A stretch of DNA of 16,285 nt from Colwellia_A sp041890515. Its GTDB lineage: Bacteria; Pseudomonadota; Gammaproteobacteria; Enterobacterales; Alteromonadaceae. The notes beneath the pieces were generated by a model, which worked only from the letters and a program-made list of their open reading frames with translations, was not told the DNA's origin and did no database searches. The stretch lies in contig JASDWX010000080.1 in NCBI GenBank assembly GCA_041890515.1, positions 1 through 16,285 on the forward strand, read 5' to 3'. Positions 1-5,429 of the stretch are shown here, piece after piece (the first letter of the stretch is position 1; the number at the start of each line of letters is the position of its first letter). Both the position numbers and the translations under genes were made by a program.

Positions 1-543
1 ATTACTGACTTTGGTATCTTTATTGGTCTTGACGGCGGCATTGATGGTCTTGTTCACTTATCTGATATTTCATGGGCTGGCGGTGAAGAAGCTGTTCGTG
101 AATACAAGAAAGGTGATGAAATCTCAGCTGTAGTACTACAAGTTGACCCTGAGCGTGAACGTATTTCTTTAGGTGTTAAACAAACTGAAGATGATCCGTT
201 TAATCAGTACCTTGCAGATACTAAGAAAGGTGCTATTGTTACAGGTAAGGTTATCGAAGTAGATGCTAAAGGCGCTAAAATTGAATTAGCTGAAGGCGTT
301 GAAGGATACTTACGTGTATCTGATATTTCAAGTGAGCGTATTGAAGATGCGTCTACTGAATTATCTGTTGGTGATAGTGTTGAAACTAAGTTTATGGGTG
401 TGGATCGTAAGAACCGTGCTATCAGCTTATCAATCAAAGCTAAAGACCAAGCAGAAGAACGCGAAGCTATGGATAACCTAAACCAAGTTGAAGAAACTGG
501 TTTAAGTGCAATGGCTGCAGCGTTTAAAAACGCTAAAAACTAA
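1..543 (+). CDS. rpsA: 30S ribosomal protein S1, C-terminal part (5' end outside window)
   Basis: Frame 1 is open from the first base to the TAA at 541-543 and gives 180 residues of the C-terminal third of ribosomal protein S1, the mRNA-binding protein that helps 30S subunits load structured or weak-SD messages. The sequence shows two S1/OB-fold repeats: the end of one (ITDFGIFIGLDGGIDGLVHL, then DPERERISLGVKQ) and a complete last one (KGAIVTGKVIEVDAKGAKIE through DRKNRAISLSIKA). A short non-repeat tail ends in AAAFKNAKN. It lies directly upstream of ihfB, the usual order in gammaproteobacteria, and is followed by an intrinsic terminator. The start codon and N-terminal ribosome-binding repeats are not in the window. 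Nothing looks degraded. Confidence 0.97.
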   Translation: MTDFGIFIGLDGGIDGLVHLSDISWAGGEEAVREYKKGDEISAVVLQVDPERERISLGVKQTEDDPFNQYLADTKKGAIVTGKVIEVDAKGAKIELAEGVEGYLRVSDISSERIEDASTELSVGDSVETKFMGVDRKNRAISLSIKAKDQAEEREAMDNLNQVEETGLSAMAAAFKNAKN

Positions 544-560
544 TTTAGTCACTTGCAGGT

Positions 561-595
561 GAGAAGTGTTTGAAATATAACGCTTCTCTTTGTTT
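561..595 (+). terminator. Intrinsic terminator after rpsA
   Basis: The arms GAGAAGTGTT (561-570) and AACGCTTCTC (579-588) pair over 10 bp with one G-U wobble around an 8-nt loop. They are followed by TTTGTTT. This sits 17 nt past the rpsA stop, so it probably ends the rpsA transcript and separates it from ihfB. Confidence 0.72.
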
Positions 596-651
596 AAGAT
601 CCATTAGTGCAGAGTAATATTTGCTTAAAACTAGTGAACACTGGAGGTCAA

Positions 652-939
652 ATGACCAAATCTGAACTTATTGAAAGATTAGCGGATAAATTAAGTCATT
701 TATCAGCGAAAGATGTTGAACAATCCATTAAAGAAATCTTAGAAATGATGGCGCAAACCTTGTCTAAAGGTGAGCGTATAGAAATTCGTGGTTTTGGTAG
801 TTTTTCATTACATTTTCGTGCTCCCCGTGTTGGGCGTAACCCTAAAACTGGCGAATCAGTTGAGTTAGCAGGTAAATACGTTCCTCATTTTAAACCTGGA
901 AAAGAATTACGCGAAAGAGTAAACCTTTCAATAGCGTAA
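652..939 (+). CDS. ihfB: Integration host factor subunit beta
   Basis: This is the beta subunit of the IHF heterodimer, a nucleoid protein that bends DNA sharply at specific sites and acts in replication, recombination, phage integration and transcription. The 95-residue product begins MTKSELIERL and carries the DNA-intercalating beta-arm motif GRNPKTGE at residues 61-68, with the key proline at 64, followed by FKPGKELRERV. The ATG at 652 was chosen because a strong Shine-Dalgarno (TGGAGGT, 642-648) precedes it and the N-terminus then matches the family (94 residues in E. coli). The reading frame stays open upstream to a TTG at 607, but that would add 15 residues foreign to the family. It lies between rpsA and lapA, the conserved gammaproteobacterial arrangement, and is followed by a strong terminator. 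Confidence 0.97.
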   Translation: MTKSELIERLADKLSHLSAKDVEQSIKEILEMMAQTLSKGERIEIRGFGSFSLHFRAPRVGRNPKTGESVELAGKYVPHFKPGKELRERVNLSIA

Positions 940-957
940 TTGATAAATTATTTACAA

Positions 958-990
958 AACGGCATGCTATAATGGCATGCCGTTTTTTTT
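958..990 (+). terminator. Intrinsic terminator after ihfB
   Basis: A perfect 10-bp stem, AACGGCATGC (958-967) with GCATGCCGTT (975-984), closes a 7-nt loop and runs into eight T (983-990). The loop itself reads TATAATG, and the stem supplies a TG one base before it, so the same bases also form an extended -10 element (see the promoter entry). Confidence 0.9.
965..973 (+). promoter_or_regulatory. Extended -10 promoter element in the ihfB terminator loop
   Basis: TGCTATAAT at 965-973 is a perfect extended -10 (TGn-TATAAT). No good -35 lies 16-18 bp upstream: TTTACA at 951-956 is only 11 bp away and TTGATA at 940-945 is 22 bp away. Extended -10 promoters can work without a -35. If active, the start near 980 would give lapA-lapB a short leader. 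The sequence match is clear, but activity is inferred. Confidence 0.4.
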
Positions 991-1019
991 AATTTAATTT
1001 TTGATATAGGTAACTTATT

Positions 1020-1262
1020 GTGCGTATTTATATTACAGCTTTTGTCTTTCTCATTTTATTATCTATAGCTTTTGTTTTTGGAAGCCAGAATGAGCAAATA
1101 TTTACTTTGAATTATCTCATCGCAAAAAGTGAATTATCAGTTGCTGCAGCGGTAAGTTTGTTCACCACTTTAGGCTTTTTCCTTGGATTACTATTTTCGT
1201 TATTATGGAAATTTATTCGTATGATAAAACCTAAAAATCAACCCTCTAAAGAATCAGTGTAA
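1020..1262 (+). CDS. lapA: Lipopolysaccharide assembly protein A (DUF1049/YciS family)
   Basis: LapA is a small inner-membrane partner of LapB; together they regulate lipopolysaccharide synthesis by controlling FtsH-dependent breakdown of LpxC. The 80-residue product has two hydrophobic segments, about residues 3-21 and 41-64, and a basic tail (WKFIRMIKPKNQ). The loop between them holds the SQNEQIFTLNYL stretch typical of the family. Translation appears to start at GTG (1020), with a modest TAGG Shine-Dalgarno at 1007-1010; no better ATG is available. It is slightly shorter than E. coli LapA (about 100 residues), the difference being in the cytoplasmic tail. lapB starts 6 nt after the stop, so the two form an operon. 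Its substrate protease, FtsH, is encoded about 4 kb downstream in this window. Confidence 0.9.
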   Translation: MRIYITAFVFLILLSIAFVFGSQNEQIFTLNYLIAKSELSVAAAVSLFTTLGFFLGLLFSLLWKFIRMIKPKNQPSKESV

Positions 1263-1268
1263 ATTTCT

Positions 1269-2438
1269 ATGTTAGAACTATTGTTTTTATTACTCCCTGT
1301 TGCAATGGGCTATGGCTGGTTCATGGGACGCAATAGTGTTAAGCAAAATGACCACTCTGCGAAACAAGCTTTATCGATAAAATATTCAACGGGTTTAAAT
1401 TACTTATTATCAAACCAGCAAGATAAAGCTATCGACTATTTACTCGAAGCGCTTAAAGTTGAAGATGATACCGTTGAGGCCCACTTTGCTATGGCCAATC
1501 TATTTCGTCGACGTGGCGAGCTTGATAGGGCCTTAAAGGTACATGAACACTTAGTTAGGCAGAAGCACTTACCTTCAAAAGATAAACAACAAGCCGCTTA
1601 TGAACTGGGTAAAGACTTTTTTAGTGCCGGTCTATATGATCGCGCCGAAGCTATGTTTGAAAAATTACTCAAATCTAAACACTATGGTCTAAAATCCCTT
1701 GATTATTTAATGAGAATTTATCAATCAACAAAAGATTGGTCAAAAGGGATCAGCCATAGAAAGGCTATTTTTAATACTAAAGATAAAAAACTCTTACATA
1801 ATTTAGCTAATTTTTATTGTGAATTAGCAACAAAAGCATTAGAAGAAGATAACTTCATTGAGGTGATAGAATTGCTTGAGTTAGCACTAACTTATGATGC
1901 TAACTCTTGCCGAGCAAATTGGTTACAAGCTCAAATCTATGAAAATCATCAACAATACAATGAAGCTTGTCGATGTTATCAAGACATTTACCATCAAGAT
2001 AAAGAATTTTTTCCTGATGTGATTAATAATATGCATCATTGTTATAGTCAACTTGATGCAGAAGATGAGTACTTCAAATTTATTAAAAAAGTTTATGATG
2101 AAACGGGCGGTTCTAGCGCATTAATAAAATATTTAAGTCATATAGAAATAAAGTTTGGCAAAGAAAAATCTAAAGAGTTTATTTTATTAGCATTAAAAAA
2201 ACGTCCAACAATAAAAGGGTTTAAGCATTTTATAAAAATGCAAATGCAAAATTCTACAGAACAAGATAATACTGAAAACTTAGATATGATCAAAGAATTG
2301 ATCGCTGCTTATTTAAATTTGAAACCCCGATACAGTTGTAGAACTTGTGGCTTTAACAGTAGTAAACATTATTGGGCTTGCCCTTCATGTCATGATTGGG
2401 AACAACTTAAACCAGTGCGTGGTCTAGAAGGTGAGTAA
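1269..2438 (+). CDS. lapB: Lipopolysaccharide assembly protein B (TPR protein with rubredoxin-like zinc site)
   Basis: LapB is an inner-membrane-anchored adaptor that couples lipopolysaccharide output to membrane demand by delivering LpxC to FtsH. The product is 389 residues, the same length as E. coli LapB. An N-terminal hydrophobic anchor (about residues 1-19) is followed by a long run of tetratricopeptide repeats (about 35-330; for example the repeat containing AIDYLLEALKVEDDTVEAHF). At the C-terminus a rubredoxin-like metal knuckle has four cysteines at 357, 360, 371 and 374 (CRTCGF and CPSCHDW), the positions used in the E. coli protein. It lies 6 nt behind lapA and is probably co-transcribed with it. 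A 152-bp gap then precedes pyrF, which is often the next gene in related genomes. Confidence 0.95.
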   Translation: MLELLFLLLPVAMGYGWFMGRNSVKQNDHSAKQALSIKYSTGLNYLLSNQQDKAIDYLLEALKVEDDTVEAHFAMANLFRRRGELDRALKVHEHLVRQKHLPSKDKQQAAYELGKDFFSAGLYDRAEAMFEKLLKSKHYGLKSLDYLMRIYQSTKDWSKGISHRKAIFNTKDKKLLHNLANFYCELATKALEEDNFIEVIELLELALTYDANSCRANWLQAQIYENHQQYNEACRCYQDIYHQDKEFFPDVINNMHHCYSQLDAEDEYFKFIKKVYDETGGSSALIKYLSHIEIKFGKEKSKEFILLALKKRPTIKGFKHFIKMQMQNSTEQDNTENLDMIKELIAAYLNLKPRYSCRTCGFNSSKHYWACPSCHDWEQLKPVRGLEGE

Positions 2439-2483
2439 TAATCAATATTGTTATCAGAAAAACGACTTCTGCGTCAGATGTGC

Positions 2484-2503
2484 GCATTGATTAACATCAA
2501 TGC
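2484..2503. promoter_or_regulatory. FNR/EtrA-type palindrome upstream of pyrF
   Basis: GCATTGAT (2484-2491), TAAC, ATCAATGC (2496-2503) is a perfect 8-bp inverted repeat. Its core TTGAT-N4-ATCAA is identical to the FNR (EtrA) binding consensus. It lies about 90-105 bp upstream of the pyrF start in the lapB-pyrF gap. A weak -10 candidate (TATTCA, 2519-2524) would place the site roughly 38 bp upstream of transcription start, near a class II activator position. The match is seen; binding is inferred. Confidence 0.5.
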
Positions 2504-2590
2504 AGTGCGTTTTCTTTGTATTCATTTCGTCTGACTTAGCTATTGAACATTACTGCTTTGAATAATAAATTAGAGAATTAAGGATAAAAT

Positions 2591-3286
2591 ATGAATGATG
2601 CAAAAATAGTTGTTGCCCTCGATTTTGATAATAAAGATGATGCCTTAGCATTTGTTGATAAAATTCAGCCAAATGATTGTCGTTTAAAAGTAGGCAAAGA
2701 AATGTTTACTTATTTTGGTCCTGAATTTGTTAAGGAACTAACGAGTCGTGGCTTTGATGTATTTTTAGACTTAAAATTTCATGATATTCCAAATACAGTT
2801 GCTAAAGCGGTTACTGCCGCAGCAGAGCTTGGTGTTTGGATGGTTAACGTTCATGCCAGTGGTGGTAGTGAAATGATGATTAAAGCCAAACAAGCATTAG
2901 AAAAGTATGGTGATAAAGCGCCACTACTCATTGCTGTAACTGTGCTAACAAGTATGGGTGAAGATGACCTATTGGGTTTAGGTATTACCAAATCTCCTGC
3001 GGAACAAGTGATGGCATTAGCTAAGTTGACAAAAGACGCTGGTTTAGATGGTGTCGTTTGCTCAGCATGGGAAGCCGAAAGTCTAAAAGCAAATTTAGGT
3101 AAAGATTTTAAACTCATCACACCTGGAATAAGACCTGTTGGAGCTGAAGATAATGATCAAAAGCGTATTATGACACCCGAGCAAGCAATGACTGTAGGAG
3201 TTGATTATCTAGTGATTGGAAGACCTATTACAAAAGCAGAAAATCCACAGCTTGTTCTGCAGTCAATTAATTTATCGCTTAATTAA
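2591..3286 (+). CDS. pyrF: Orotidine 5'-phosphate decarboxylase
   Basis: PyrF catalyses the last step of de novo UMP synthesis, decarboxylating OMP to UMP in the cytoplasm without any cofactor. The 231-residue product has the usual beta/alpha-barrel landmarks: VALDF with Asp11, LKVGKE with Lys33, and the catalytic tetrad signature DLKFHDIPNT (Asp60, Lys62, Asp65). The phosphate-gripping end is also present (TPGIRP and the late VIGRPIT). Length matches the family (about 230-245). ATG at 2591 is preceded by AAGGA (2580-2584) at good spacing. It stands alone: the upstream gap holds an FNR-like palindrome, and no clear intrinsic terminator follows. Confidence 0.97.
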   Translation: MNDAKIVVALDFDNKDDALAFVDKIQPNDCRLKVGKEMFTYFGPEFVKELTSRGFDVFLDLKFHDIPNTVAKAVTAAAELGVWMVNVHASGGSEMMIKAKQALEKYGDKAPLLIAVTVLTSMGEDDLLGLGITKSPAEQVMALAKLTKDAGLDGVVCSAWEAESLKANLGKDFKLITPGIRPVGAEDNDQKRIMTPEQAMTVGVDYLVIGRPITKAENPQLVLQSINLSLN

Positions 3287-3320
3287 AGTTAGCAAAAATA
3301 ATTTAATTAACGGCTAGTAA

Positions 3321-3349
3321 TTGACAAACAGAAGATCTTATCCTAAAAC
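3321..3349 (+). promoter_or_regulatory. Sigma-70 promoter for the ComEA-like gene
   Basis: A perfect -35 TTGACA (3321-3326) is followed after 17 bp by TAAAAC (3344-3349), a 4/6 match to the -10. Transcription would start near 3356, at the base of the hairpin described next, giving a leader of about 70 nt before the gene. Confidence 0.6.
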
Positions 3350-3354
3350 TATTA

Positions 3355-3399
3355 ACGCCTAAGTAATAAAATATTAACATTTTATTACTTGTCAGGCGT
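3355..3399 (+). promoter_or_regulatory. Strong stem-loop at the 5' end of the ComEA-like transcript
   Basis: ACGCCT (3355-3360) plus AAGTAATAAAAT (3361-3372) pair with ATTTTATTACTT (3379-3390) and AGGCGT (3394-3399), with a 3-nt bulge (GTC) on one side and a 6-nt loop. There are 18 paired bases and no T-tract, so it is not a normal terminator. Its foot coincides with the predicted transcription start, which suggests an mRNA-stabilising or regulatory 5' structure. It could also be a processing signal at the end of pyrF mRNA. Confidence 0.5.
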
Positions 3400-3428
3400 A
3401 ATGGAAATTACATTAAAAGGAAATGATC

Positions 3429-3734
3429 ATGATCAAAATTTCAAAAATATTATTTACTTGCCTAATTCTTATATTTTCTTCATTAAGCTCTGCTGAAAAT
3501 ACTAAGAGTAATGAAATCAGTTTAAGTACTTCCGAAGCTAATAAATACATTGATATCAACAGCGCTGACATTAAAACACTATCTTTATTAAAGGGAGTGG
3601 GTATGAAAAAAGCAGAAGCTATTATTAAATATAGAGATATAAACGGAAAATTTATTTCGGTCGAAGACTTGCTAAATGTTAATGGCATTGGCAAGAAAAT
3701 TCTTGTACTCAATAAAACCAAGATGACTATATAA
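3429..3734 (+). CDS. Secreted ComEA-like helix-hairpin-helix DNA-binding protein
   Basis: The gene encodes a small ComEA-family protein. Such periplasmic proteins bind double-stranded DNA and act as a ratchet in natural transformation; many proteobacterial single-domain homologues are less well characterised. The product has 101 residues. Residues 1-22 form a signal peptide (MIKISK, a hydrophobic core, SSLSSA before the likely cut). Then come a short linker and the paired helix-hairpin-helix domain: DINSADIKTLSLLKGVG (42-58), KKAEAIIKYR (60-69), and the second hairpin LLNVNGIGKKIL (81-92). ATG at 3429 was preferred over the in-frame ATG at 3423 because AAAAGGAA lies about 7 nt before it, while 3423 is almost on top of it. 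It is monocistronic, with its own promoter and a strong terminator. No other competence genes are in the window. Confidence 0.88.
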   Translation: MIKISKILFTCLILIFSSLSSAENTKSNEISLSTSEANKYIDINSADIKTLSLLKGVGMKKAEAIIKYRDINGKFISVEDLLNVNGIGKKILVLNKTKMTI

Positions 3735-3750
3735 TTTCATTTAAATATCT

Positions 3751-3790
3751 AAAAAAGGGCTAGATAATTAATATTATCTAGCCCTTTTTT
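3751..3790. terminator. Strong bidirectional terminator after the ComEA-like gene
   Basis: A perfect 18-bp inverted repeat (3751-3768 with 3773-3790) has a GGGCTAGATAAT core, six A on one side and six T on the other, and a 4-nt loop. It lies 16 nt past the stop. It is symmetrical, so it could also stop transcription arriving from the minus-strand gene at 3917-4105. Confidence 0.92.
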
Positions 3791-3916
3791 GTAGGTTAAA
3801 AAACATATGCTTTAGTTAACTTTGTTTCGGAGCAAATAGAGATAAATCTTTTACTGATCTTGTCTGGATTATTTGTCTTACTTCAGACATAAATTCAGGT
3901 ATTACTTTAATAATAT

Positions 3917-4105
3917 TTACCCCTTAACTTTAAGCTTTTGTAAAAGAGTGATCATCGGACACCATTTTGTAAAAGAAGACTGTAAAAGGTTAACCCCAAT
4001 AAAAACAGTAAGCCAAAACCATTGTGGGGAAACTAGCTGAGCTAAAAGAACTGAAAGTAAAACCATAGTGCCTGCGATTAAACGTAAATATTCATTAATA
4101 GTCAT
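3917..4105 (-). CDS. DUF2892 (YgaP transmembrane-type) small inner membrane protein
   Basis: This is a 62-residue membrane protein of the DUF2892 family, the membrane module that in E. coli YgaP is fused to a rhodanese domain. Stand-alone members have no settled function. It starts MTINEYLRLIAG and has two hydrophobic segments (about residues 8-25 and 29-44). The family's closing motif follows as FTKWCPMITLLQKL, with Cys49-Pro50. ATG at 4105 was chosen because CAGGAGAAT sits 5-7 nt before it; the open frame continues upstream to 4162 without a ribosome site. The gene is on the minus strand between the ComEA-like gene and yhbY, about 150 nt downstream of yhbY and behind its terminator, so it is probably a separate unit. 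No catalytic rhodanese is encoded beside it. Confidence 0.82.
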   Translation of the reverse strand: MTINEYLRLIAGTMVLLSVLLAQLVSPQWFWLTVFIGVNLLQSSFTKWCPMITLLQKLKVKG

Positions 4106-4216
4106 TTTTATTCTCCTGTATTTAATTAATCTTATATTAGTACATGCTAATGTAGAAAGCAATAATATAGATCATGAATTGACCTGCTTAACTTCATAAA
4201 AGTAAATTTTAGGCAT

Positions 4217-4239
4217 AAAAAAAGAGCCGAAGCTCTTTT
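4217..4239 (-). terminator. Intrinsic terminator after yhbY
   Basis: Read on the minus strand, AAAAGAGC pairs with GCTCTTTT around a TTCG tetraloop (4220-4239) and ends in a T-run (4217-4223). It lies about 18 nt past the yhbY stop. The UUCG loop makes this an unusually stable small hairpin. Confidence 0.88.
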
Positions 4240-4256
4240 AAATAAGATTGTCTAAG

Positions 4257-4553
4257 TTATATCTTTGGAACTCTTATTTTCTTCTCAGGGGATTGACGAT
4301 AAATAACTAATGTTTTACCAATCACTTGAATTTTGATCGACGAAGTTTCACGGCATATAGCTTCAATAATTAAGGCTTTATTTTCACGATCATCTGTAGG
4401 TATTTTGATTTTAATTAATTCATGATGATTTAAAGAATAATCAATTTCGGCAACTACTGCCTCTGTTAAGCCGTTGTTACCCAATAAAACCACTGGTTTT
4501 AATGGATGCGCAAGACCTTTTAAATACTGTATTTGTTTTTTATTTAGGCTCAT
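4257..4553 (-). CDS. yhbY: Ribosome assembly RNA-binding protein YhbY (CRM domain)
   Basis: YhbY is a one-domain CRM (chloroplast RNA splicing and ribosome maturation) protein that associates with pre-50S particles. The 98-residue product begins MSLNKKQIQYLKGLAH and carries the conserved loop LLGNNGLTEAV (about 23-33) and the late segment IQVIGKTLVIYR. E. coli YhbY has 97 residues. ATG at 4553 is used here because it restores the family N-terminus; a TTG two codons upstream (4559) is possible, and neither has a clear Shine-Dalgarno. The gene is divergent from rlmE (117 bp between starts), the standard yhbY-rlmE-ftsH arrangement of gammaproteobacteria, so both promoters must lie in that short AT-rich gap. 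Confidence 0.94.
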   Translation of the reverse strand: MSLNKKQIQYLKGLAHPLKPVVLLGNNGLTEAVVAEIDYSLNHHELIKIKIPTDDRENKALIIEAICRETSSIKIQVIGKTLVIYRQSPEKKIRVPKI

Positions 4554-4670
4554 TAACAATTTTCGTTACAAGTTAGCTTGAATTAATACTATTTTACCTC
4601 CATCTAGTCTGTAATACTAATAAAACGTTAAATCGTTTTGCATTATTAACAAATTAATTAAGTTAAATTA

Positions 4671-5297
4671 ATGAGTAAAAAGAAATTAAGTAATAGTAGT
4701 ACCCGTTGGATGCAAGAGCATTTCGATGATGAATACGTAAAAAAGGCTCAAAAACTTGGAGTTCGTTCTAGAGCTTATTTTAAAATTGAAGAAATAAACC
4801 AAAAAGATAAGTTGATTAAAAGAGGGATGAAAGTAGTCGACTTAGGCGCTGCACCTGGCGGTTGGTCTGAATATGCTGTTAAAGCCGTTGGCGATAATGG
4901 TCAAATCATTGCTTGTGACATTCTTTCAATGGATCCGATTGCAGGGGTTGATTTTCTGCAAGGAGATTTTAGAGAAGAACCTGTGCTTGAAACATTATTA
5001 TCACGTATCGATGGAAAAAACATTGATGTTGTTATGTCTGATATGGCAGCAAACTTTACTGGTAATGATGGGGCAGACGCAGCAAGAAGTATGTATCTTG
5101 TCGAGTTAGCATTAGATATGTGTAATCAAGTGTTAAAGAAGAATGGTGCATTTGTTGTTAAAGTATTTCAAGGAGTAGGTTTTGAGCAGTTTATACAAGA
5201 TTTACGAAGTGCATTTAAAACCGTTAAAACCCGTAAACCAGATTCATCACGTGCACGTTCACGAGAAGTATATTTGGTAGCCACCGGATTTAAATAG
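4671..5297 (+). CDS. rlmE: 23S rRNA (uridine-2'-O-)-methyltransferase RlmE (FtsJ/RrmJ)
   Basis: RlmE methylates the 2'-OH of U2552 in the A loop of 23S rRNA, using S-adenosylmethionine, late in 50S assembly. The 208-residue product matches the E. coli enzyme residue for residue at the catalytic tetrad: Lys38, Asp124, Lys164 and Glu199 (SRAYFK, SDMAANFTG, FVVKVFQG, SREVYLVA). The cofactor loop is DLGAAPGGWSEY (57-68). ATG at 4671 gives the expected length; its ribosome site is weak (AAGTTAAATTA before the start). It lies upstream of ftsH, as in most gammaproteobacteria, with a 132-bp gap. Its divergent neighbour yhbY also acts on the large subunit. Confidence 0.97.
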   Translation: MSKKKLSNSSTRWMQEHFDDEYVKKAQKLGVRSRAYFKIEEINQKDKLIKRGMKVVDLGAAPGGWSEYAVKAVGDNGQIIACDILSMDPIAGVDFLQGDFREEPVLETLLSRIDGKNIDVVMSDMAANFTGNDGADAARSMYLVELALDMCNQVLKKNGAFVVKVFQGVGFEQFIQDLRSAFKTVKTRKPDSSRARSREVYLVATGFK

Positions 5298-5330
5298 CTC
5301 CGAGCGTTAAATTATAGTAAATTACGACTC

Positions 5331-5384
5331 ATCAGTTTAAAGTTTTAAGCTGATTTCAGAACTAGCCATTTATCTGTGCTAGTT
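5331..5384 (+). promoter_or_regulatory. Two tandem hairpins in the ftsH leader
   Basis: ATCAGTTTAAA (5331-5341) can pair with TTTAAGCTGAT (5344-5354), with one wobble and the innermost bases unpaired. Then AACTAGC (5360-5366) pairs with GCTAGTT (5378-5384). Neither has a T-tract, so they are not clear terminators. They may be a weak rlmE end or structure in a long ftsH leader. Both are visible in the sequence; their function is unknown. Confidence 0.35.
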
Positions 5385-5429
5385 AATGGTTAAGCGAAAG
5401 TTCATTTATAGTTACAAGAGGTCATTAAG

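Noticed and set aside
607..651. Longer ihfB starting at TTG 607
   Set aside because: It adds 15 residues not found in IHF-beta, while the ATG at 652 has a strong Shine-Dalgarno.
3355..3399. Hairpin as an intrinsic terminator of pyrF
   Set aside because: There is no T-tract on either side, and it coincides with the predicted start of the next transcript.
4106..4162. Upstream extension of the DUF2892 gene
   Set aside because: The family N-terminus and a good ribosome site both point to the ATG at 4105.
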